DNA of 31,392 nucleotides from DATDRQ01 sp035291645 (GTDB lineage: Bacteria > Chloroflexota > Anaerolineae > Anaerolineales > UBA4823): positions 1 through 31,392 of the forward strand of contig DATDRQ010000074.1 of NCBI GenBank assembly GCA_035291645.1. The letters run 5' to 3'. Positions within the stretch are counted from its first letter, which is position 1, and every line of letters begins with the position of its first letter. The notes under the pieces are model-generated. The model was not told where the DNA came from and searched no databases. It worked only from the letters and a program-made list of their open reading frames with translations. A program made the position numbers and the translations under genes. This document shows, piece after piece, positions 23,064 through 29,500 of this stretch.

Positions 23064-23964
23064 CCTCACCTCCTTTCACTACCAGTACAGAACAACCCGC
23101 ATAATGCACCAGCTTACGCGACAGGCTGCCTAACAACAACCGCCGCATCGGGCTAAGCCCGCGCGCCCCTGCGACGATCAGATCGACCCGCTGGGTTTTA
23201 ACGTAATCGATGATCTCGGTAGCTGCATCCCCGCGCAGCATTGCCGGGACCGAATTTAGCTGGCGATCCGCCAGGAATCTGGCCGTCTGATCGAGCAAAG
23301 CCTGCCCTTTACGCTGCTCCTCTTCGGCTTGTTTGGCGAGGATCGCCTCAGTTTCGTAGGAGGGGATCTGGGGAACGGCTTCCAGGTCTGCCGGCCAGGT
23401 CCGGGCTACCAGCGCCGGAGAAGGGATGGGTGGGAGGACGTGCAGTATATGGATTTCTGTAGCCGGTGGCAAGGGCAAACTGGAGAGATATTCGGCCGCC
23501 CGTTGGCTGTGCACCGATGGATCGACCACCAGCAGGACCCGCTGGAGGCCTCGATACGGGGCGCGCACCACCATCGCCGGCCAGCGGGCATACTCGACGA
23601 TCTGCTGGACCACCCCGCCGAGCAGGATCCCCAGCGTGGCCCGCAAGCCTTTGGCTCCAAGCAAGATCAGGTCCGGCTTGTGCTCGTCGGCGTATCCGCT
23701 CAACGCTTCGGACGGATAACCGGTGAGCAGCTCGGTGGAGACCTGCACTCCTTTGCCGTGGAAGATTAGCCGGGTCTCTTCTAAGGCAGCCTCCAGAGCG
23801 GCATGACCGGAAGCCTCCCGGGGGACTAACACCGCCAGCGCGGTGATCGAACTGGCCGGCGTCAGGGGCAGGTCACAGAGCAGCTGTGTCGCCGCCCTGG
23901 AGTGCTCTGAACCATCGACCGCCAGCAGGATGTCAAGATCACGGATCGCTCTATCTGTTGCCAT
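23050..23964 (-). CDS. Tandem universal stress protein (two Usp domains)
   Basis: 304 residues with two UspA domains, about 9-142 and 142-300. The C-terminal domain has the ATP-binding pattern G-x2-G-x9-G-S (GARGLSPMRRLLLGS, then LVHYAGCSVLVV). The N-terminal domain has GAKGLRATLGILLGG with a Gly where the Ser/Thr usually stands, so nucleotide binding there may be weaker. Cytoplasmic. GAGGAGGTGG precedes ATG 23964. First gene of a five-gene operon, preceded by the structured leader described separately; its 3' end contains the ribosome binding site of the zinc-ribbon gene. Confidence 0.9.
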   Translation of the reverse strand: MATDRAIRDLDILLAVDGSEHSRAATQLLCDLPLTPASSITALAVLVPREASGHAALEAALEETRLIFHGKGVQVSTELLTGYPSEALSGYADEHKPDLILLGAKGLRATLGILLGGVVQQIVEYARWPAMVVRAPYRGLQRVLLVVDPSVHSQRAAEYLSSLPLPPATEIHILHVLPPIPSPALVARTWPADLEAVPQIPSYETEAILAKQAEEEQRKGQALLDQTARFLADRQLNSVPAMLRGDAATEIIDYVKTQRVDLIVAGARGLSPMRRLLLGSLSRKLVHYAGCSVLVVKGGEDGRD

Positions 23965-24132
23965 GGGCCACCTCCTCTACAAATTAACAGACAGGCAACC
24001 ATCGTCAGGAAAACAAAAGCCTGACCTTGAGGCGCCAGGGTTGCCGTCAAGCCAGGCTTGCTGCGAGGATGAGGAAATTATTCCTTTCGGGGAAGTCAGC
24101 CCGGCCAGCGGATCTGAGCAGAGGGCACCTCC
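23965..24132 (-). ncRNA. Candidate structured leader (riboswitch/attenuator-like) of the stress-protein operon
   Basis: Read on the minus strand from the predicted transcript start (about 24132). P1: GAGGTGCC (24131-24124) pairs with GGCGCCTC (24036-24029; 8 bp, one G-U). Within it are UCAG...CUGA enclosing CCG...CGG, UUCC-CCGAAA-GGAA, and CAAGC-CUG-GCUUG. A terminator-like hairpin, AAGCCTGGCTTGA (24059-24047) with TCAAGGTCAGGCTT (24030-24017), is followed by TTGTTTT and excludes P1. A competing hairpin GTCAGG (24025-24020)/CCTGAC (24009-24004) shares the terminator 3' arm. GGCAACC (24045-24039) can also pair with GGTTGCC (24000-23994). All pairings were found by eye. I recognise no known riboswitch class. 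Confidence 0.55.
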
Positions 24133-24139
24133 AGCCATT

Positions 24140-24168
24140 ACTATAGCAAATAACCCGCCGGAATTCAA
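24140..24168 (-). promoter_or_regulatory. Sigma70-like promoter of the stress-protein operon
   Basis: On the minus strand, TTGAAT (24168-24163), 17-bp spacer, TATAGT (24145-24140). The predicted start, about 24132, coincides with the 5' strand of the outer helix of the leader. Confidence 0.65.
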
Positions 24169-24461
24169 GCTTTCTCGCTCATTCTCATCCTGATTTGGTT
24201 TTCTCGATCTTGGGTTTCATGTAAATCATCCTCTCTCCCGCTCCGCTTTTCGAGAACCCGCTGTGCGGCTTTTAGTCGTTGCACAATCTGCATCCATAAC
24301 AGAAAACTATTCCTTTCATTTCGCAATCGCCTGCCTTCGACTTTAATCCCGTATACTGTTAATCGTTGAGGGACATGGCGCAGCGAAAACCCACCCGCGG
24401 GTTTGGACGAACCGAGTGTGAAGAATCCCGGAAGAAGGTGGTGGCCTGTTCTGGCGGGGCA
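24169..24461. other. Intergenic region, no gene seen
   Basis: About 290 bases between the promoter of the stress-protein operon and the end of the radical SAM gene. No supported gene. Short palindromes ACCCGCGGGT (24393-24402 region) and GGGG-N7-CCCC near 24450 lie downstream of the radical SAM gene, with no U-tract strong enough to call a terminator. Confidence 0.35.
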
Positions 24462-25355
24462 TCAAACCCCATACATCTGATCGGGCGCCAGGATCTCCGG
24501 GAAACGCTGGCGCAGGTCTCGCCGGGCCGAGTAGCACAGATGGCAGGCGTCGGCGTATGCGTCTTCGTGGGCCAGCTCATAAAGCTCGACCAGTTGGACC
24601 GGCCCGCCGGCCAGGAGAGGACCGCTGATCGGGTGCAAATCCGGGTCGTAACCCTGGCAGATTTCCGAAAGATGCTGCTGGAACAGGTTGCCGGTCGTGA
24701 TCCCCTGGCAGATGTGCAGGTATCCCAACGGATCGAGGTGCAGGCGCCCGGGCTGGCGCAGGTCTTCGTAGGGACACTCTCTGAAGGATGCCCAGGGCCG
24801 CTTCACGGCGCGAGCGGCAAGGAGCACGGCTGCCCGCCCGCGGTACATCGGGCCAGATTCCCCTTCCGGCAGCTTCCCGACCGCGCCGGAGCAGTCGCCT
24901 GCCTCCGGTTGGGCGATGTGGATCGTCCCGCACGGGATATCCAGGCTCTGCGCGGCGCGCCGGGCGTTCTCGGCGCGCCGATCTTGCGGGTCATCTGAAT
25001 GATACAGATCGCTGCTGACGGAAAGGTCTTGAAGCAATCCGGCGAACGGTTCCAGCCACTGGCAGGCATCCTCGAAAGTCACCGCCCAGTAGCTGTTGGT
25101 GACGAGGCCCACCTGGAAACCATAACGGGAAGCCTCCCGCACTCCTTCCAGCAGGATTGGATAGTATAGGAAAGGTTCGCCGCCTTCAAAGTATATCCAC
25201 TCGACGGTGCCAACCTCGCTCGCCTGCCGGAGGGCGTCCCGGATCGCCTGCAGGGTGAAGGCGCCGGTCTGGCGTGGGCTGCCCCACACGAAACAGTGGT
25301 CGCACTCAAAGGTGCACTGGTAAGTCAGGAGGAAATGGAGGCCATTTAATTTCAT
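24462..25355 (-). CDS. Radical SAM protein
   Basis: A 297-residue radical SAM enzyme. The [4Fe-4S] motif is CTFECDHC (Cys14, 18, 21), followed by the SAM-binding GGEP (EGGEPFLYYP, near residue 58) and a partial barrel with VGLVTNSYWAV. C-terminal cysteines (ECPYED, LHICQGI, ACHLCYSAR) may bind an auxiliary cluster but do not form a clean SPASM motif. The specific reaction cannot be assigned; similar proteins are annotated only as radical SAM. AGGAAGGACAAG precedes ATG 25355. It is monocistronic, divergent from the phosphatase gene, and its promoter carries a CRP/FNR-like dyad. Confidence 0.88.
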   Translation of the reverse strand: MKLNGLHFLLTYQCTFECDHCFVWGSPRQTGAFTLQAIRDALRQASEVGTVEWIYFEGGEPFLYYPILLEGVREASRYGFQVGLVTNSYWAVTFEDACQWLEPFAGLLQDLSVSSDLYHSDDPQDRRAENARRAAQSLDIPCGTIHIAQPEAGDCSGAVGKLPEGESGPMYRGRAAVLLAARAVKRPWASFRECPYEDLRQPGRLHLDPLGYLHICQGITTGNLFQQHLSEICQGYDPDLHPISGPLLAGGPVQLVELYELAHEDAYADACHLCYSARRDLRQRFPEILAPDQMYGV

Positions 25356-25391
25356 CTTGTCCTTCCTCTTATCAAGACATATTTATCCTTG

Positions 25392-25435
25392 ATGATATAG
25401 AAATGCGAAGATAATTGCAAGTGACAAGAATCACA
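25392..25435 (-). promoter_or_regulatory. Promoter with CRP/FNR-like dyad for the radical SAM gene
   Basis: On the minus strand, TTGCAA (25420-25415), 17-bp spacer, TATCAT (25397-25392), predicted start about 25385. The dyad TGTGA-TTCTTG-TCACT (25435-25420) matches the TGTGA-N6-TCACA consensus of CRP-family regulators in 9 of 10 positions. Its centre lies about 42 bp upstream of the start, the class II activator position. Confidence 0.55.
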
Positions 25436-25533
25436 TCTTGATAGAATCCAGCAACCAGGATAGTTTTTATCCATCGCTTCGAACGATTGCAGGATAATAT
25501 TTTGACTTTATTTGCCTGTTTTCTCGATATTGG

Positions 25534-25542
25534 TGATATAAT
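25534..25542 (+). promoter_or_regulatory. Extended -10 promoter of the phosphatase gene
   Basis: TGATATAAT: a TG dinucleotide one base before a perfect TATAAT (25537-25542). The -35 is poor (TTGCCT at 19-bp spacing), as is usual for extended -10 promoters. The predicted leader is about 80 bases. Confidence 0.5.
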
Positions 25543-25631
25543 CGGCAAAATCCCGTCTGGTAATTAAATCGCCTTTGGGGTGGACACACCCGTTCCTCAG
25601 CAAAAATTATTGTGAAAAAGGAAATTCTGCG

Positions 25632-26522
25632 TTGAGTTATCCGGTCACCAAAGAAACGGCTGAGCGCGATCTGGAGATCGGGCGCCAGATCCAGGCCAGC
25701 TTCCTGCCAGACGAGCTGCCGCAGCCAGCCGGGTGGGAGATCGCCAGCCACTTTCAGGCCGCTCGCCAGGTCGCCGGAGACTTCTACGACGCCTTTAAGA
25801 TGGCCGGCGGCAAACGCATCGGCCTGGTGGTGGGGGATGTCTCCGACAAAGGCGTCGGGGCTGCCCTGTTCATGGCGTTGTTCCGCAGCCTGATCCGGGC
25901 TTTTGCCGAGCAGCATGCTTCGCTTGGCTGGATGGACATCCTGGAAAGCGAGGCTGCCGAGGCGCAGCATTCCGCTTCTGTTGGAAGGCGCAGGGAGCTG
26001 CTCTCTCCCGGGTCTACCGCACTTAAGAAAGCAGTCGATCTGACCAACGACTACATTGCCATCAATCACAGTAAAGCCAACATGTTTGCCACGCTGTTCT
26101 TCGGCGTCCTGGACCCGGCGACAGGCGCGCTGACTTATATCAACGCTGGTCAAGAACCCCCACTGCTGGTCGGTCCGCAGGGGATCCGGTCCCGCTTGGT
26201 CCCAACCGGCCCGGCCGTAGGTTTGCTGCCCGGGCTGGCATTCAGCCTCGAACAGGTCGACGTCGAACCGGGTGACCTGCTGCTGGCCTTCACGGATGGC
26301 GTGCTGGATGCGCGCAGCCCGGATGGTGAATCTTTTGGCGACCAGCGCCTGGCGCGGTTCGTCGAGCAGCCCTGCAAATCGGCGAGCGAACTGCTGGACC
26401 GCATCCAGGCGGGGTTATCCCGCCATTCGGCCGGCATAGAACAATTCGACGATATCACTTTGCTTGCGGTCAGGCGTGACAATTCTACCAATCACAACAA
26501 TCGAGTTTCAAGAGCTGACTGA
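25632..26522 (+). CDS. SpoIIE/RsbU-type PP2C serine phosphatase
   Basis: A 296-residue stand-alone SpoIIE-type phosphatase with a short coiled N-terminus (ERDLEIGRQIQASFLP). The metal-binding acidic residues of the PP2C fold are in place: AGDFYD (Asp50), GDVSDKG (Asp69, Asp72), FTDGVLDAR and FDDITLLAV. Such proteins dephosphorylate anti-sigma-factor antagonists. No PAS, GAF or receiver domain and no anti-sigma gene are adjacent, so its input is unknown. The start is taken as TTG 25632, with AAGGAAA at good spacing; a TTG at 25575 would add 19 residues. It lies 45 bases upstream of the giant secreted protein gene, with which it may be cotranscribed. Confidence 0.88.
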   Translation: MSYPVTKETAERDLEIGRQIQASFLPDELPQPAGWEIASHFQAARQVAGDFYDAFKMAGGKRIGLVVGDVSDKGVGAALFMALFRSLIRAFAEQHASLGWMDILESEAAEAQHSASVGRRRELLSPGSTALKKAVDLTNDYIAINHSKANMFATLFFGVLDPATGALTYINAGQEPPLLVGPQGIRSRLVPTGPAVGLLPGLAFSLEQVDVEPGDLLLAFTDGVLDARSPDGESFGDQRLARFVEQPCKSASELLDRIQAGLSRHSAGIEQFDDITLLAVRRDNSTNHNNRVSRAD

Positions 26523-26567
26523 GACGGATCGTCCTCGATGTTGGGTGTACATAATTCGGAGGAACTA

Positions 26568-29500
26568 ATGCATCTTAAGAATTTTCTCTATCGCTCCATC
26601 TCGCACCTGCACTGGGTGTTGGCGGCGGCGTTGCTGCTCGGGATCGTATCATCGGCCTGGGGGGTGGGAATCGGCCGGGCAGCCGCCACCATCACCGTCA
26701 ACAGCTTCGAGGACAAGGTCAATACGGACGGTCTGTGTACCCTGCGCGAGGCGGTCATCGCTGCCAACAAGGACGCCGCCTCAAGCGGTAACCCCGGCGA
26801 ATGCCCGGCGGGCAGCGGCGCCGATACAATCGTTCTCCCGGCGTTGATCGACAACGTCGCCGGCAGCTACATCCTGACCCGCACCGATAACGGCAAAGAG
26901 GATTCATCTTCCACCGGTGACCTGGATATCACCAGCGACATCACCATCCAGGGAGATGGCGGGCAGGTGGTTATTAAAACTATTCCCGGCTACAAAGATC
27001 GCGTATTCCACATTCTCAGCGGGACCACCTCGATCAAAAATGTAACCATCCAGGGAGGCATCCCGGTTGGCGATGGCGGTGGGATTTACAATAAAGCCTC
27101 CTTAACGATCGAGCAGAGCACCTTGGCTGGAAATATCGCCACAGGCAATGGGGGCGCCCTCTACAACTCCGGAACGCTGACCCTCACCAACGTGACCCTG
27201 AGCGGCAACAACGCCAGCCTGTCCGGCGGCGGCCTGTACAGCACTACCGGCACGACGACCTTGAATAACGTCACCGTCAGCGCCAACACTGCCGACAAAG
27301 ACGGCAACGGCACCGGCGATGGCGGCGGTATCACCCGCAACAGCGGCACCGTCAGCCTCGCCAACTCGTTAATCGGGGGCAACAGCGACGGCAGCGCGCC
27401 CAACAAGCAGCAGCCGGACTGCTCCGGGAGCCTGGCCTCCCTGGGATACAACCTGATCCAGAGCGTGACCGGCTGTACCCTGACCGGCATCCCCACCGGC
27501 AACCGGACGGGCGTCAACCCGAACCTGGGGCCGCTGGCGGACAACGGCGGCCCTACCCCCACCCACAAATTGCTAAACGGCAGCCCGGCCATCGAAGCCG
27601 GTAACCCGGCTGCGCCGGGCAGCTCGAGCAGCGCCTGCGCGCTGACCGACCAGCGCGGCGTCACCCGCCCGCAAGGGGCTGCCTGCGACATCGGCGCTTT
27701 CGAAGCCGAAGACCCGCTTCAAACCGGCCCGGTTTTCAGCGTCATCGCGGTGGTTGGCGCCAACGACGACCGGGACGACGGCGCCTGCACCTTCTCGCAC
27801 TGTTCGCTGCGGGAGGCCATCCAGGCCGCCAACGCCCGGCCGAATGACGCCACTCCTGATGCGGTCCATTTTAACCTGAGCGGAGGCAGCCCGGTTATTA
27901 TGGTTACCTCGCCTCTGCCGGAGATCGCCAGCCCGGTGATCATCGACGGCGCCACCCAGCCGGGCGGGACGCTGGTTTTGAACGGCAGCGGGACGGGCGC
28001 GGACGTGAGCGGTCTGACCGTCAGCGGCGGGGGCAGCACCCTGAAGGGGCTGACCATTCGCGAGTTCAGGTGCAACGGTGTCCTGCTGACCGGCAGCGGC
28101 GGCAACACCCTGCAGGGCAACACGATCACCCTGAACGGCTGTAACGGCATCCACGTCGCCTCTGGGGGCGATAACAAGCTTACCCAAAACCTGATCTCGG
28201 CCAATGGGCTGCTTGCCATCGACCTGGGCGGCGATGGGCCGACCGCCAACGACACCGGCGATGCGGACGCCGGCGCCAACGATCTGCAGAACTACCCGGT
28301 GCTGTTCGGCGCCGACCCATTCGCCGAGGATGGGGTGACCGTCGTCGAGGGGCGCTTGAACGGGATTGCCAATACCGCTTACGCACTCGAATTCTTCTCC
28401 AACCAGGCCTGTGACGTCTCCGGCTTCGGCGAGGCAGAAACCTTCCTGGATTCAGTCACCGCGACGACCGACAGCCGGGGCGACGCTTACTTCCAGACTC
28501 GTTTCACCGGCCTGCCCGCCGACCGCTTCGTGAGCGTGACGGCCACCAGCCCGACCGGCGACACCTCCGAACTGTCGGCCTGCAAGCGGGTGGACGCTCG
28601 CAACGATTCCTGGCCGGCCGCACTGCCTTTGACCCTGTCCCAAAACGGTTCCCCGGTTTCGGCGAACCAGTACCTGGACCAGCAGGGCCAGTCGCGCTGG
28701 TATTTCTTCAAGATCCAGCCCAACACCCGGCTGGTCGTTACCCTCACCGGACTGACGGCCAACTACGACCTGACCCTCTATAAGGACATCAAGCAGGCCT
28801 ACACGGAACTGAATGGCGACCAGGACCTGGTGCGGCTGGGGGCCGAGTTCGCCGCGGACGCTTTCAACGCCGACAGCTTCTCCTCGGACGCCTTCAACTC
28901 CGACGCCTTCAGCCCGCAAGCCTTTTCGCCCCAGGCCTTCAGCCCGCAGGCCTTCAGCCCTCAAGCCTTCTCGCCCCAGGCCTTCAGCCCGCAGGCCTTC
29001 TCGCCCCAGGCCTTCTCGCCCGAAGCCTTTCTGGCGGACGCTTATGCGCCGCAGGCCTTCTCGCCCCAGGCCTTCTCGCCCCAGGCATTCAGCCCGCAGG
29101 CCTTCTCGCCCCAGGCTTTCAGCCCGCAGGCCTTCTCCAGCGCCCAGACCCGCAGCCTGATCGGCGTGTCCGCCTTCGACGGCACCGCCAGCGAGGGCCT
29201 CAGCCTGAATACCTGGGAAAACACCGGCGACTTCTACGTGCGGGTGCGCGGGCGTAACGGCGCCTTCGACCCGTCCATCAAGTATCACCTGGAAGTCACC
29301 CAGATCGCGGGGGACTGCGCTAACGTGAACACGAACCTGCCGCCCACCAGCCTGACCGGCGAGAGCGGCAGCTACCGCACCATCATCCTGACCGATTTCG
29401 CTCGCCTGGCTGGCAGCGCAGACGATGAGATCGCCCTGCGAGATAGATTAGCAACTTTCGCCGCCCGGTCCGAAGTGCGCGGCGTCGTCGTAGACGTGGG

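Noticed and set aside
24004..24131. SAM-I/IV riboswitch upstream of the stress-protein operon
   Set aside because: A GGCAACC core next to a CAAGC-CUG-GCUUG hairpin resembles part of that family, but the remaining conserved segments (such as the GGUGCC element and the following GGUGA) are missing or misplaced. Kept as an unclassified leader.
28860..29144. CRISPR-like or minisatellite array
   Set aside because: The 15-bp units are contiguous codon repeats in frame, with no spacers.
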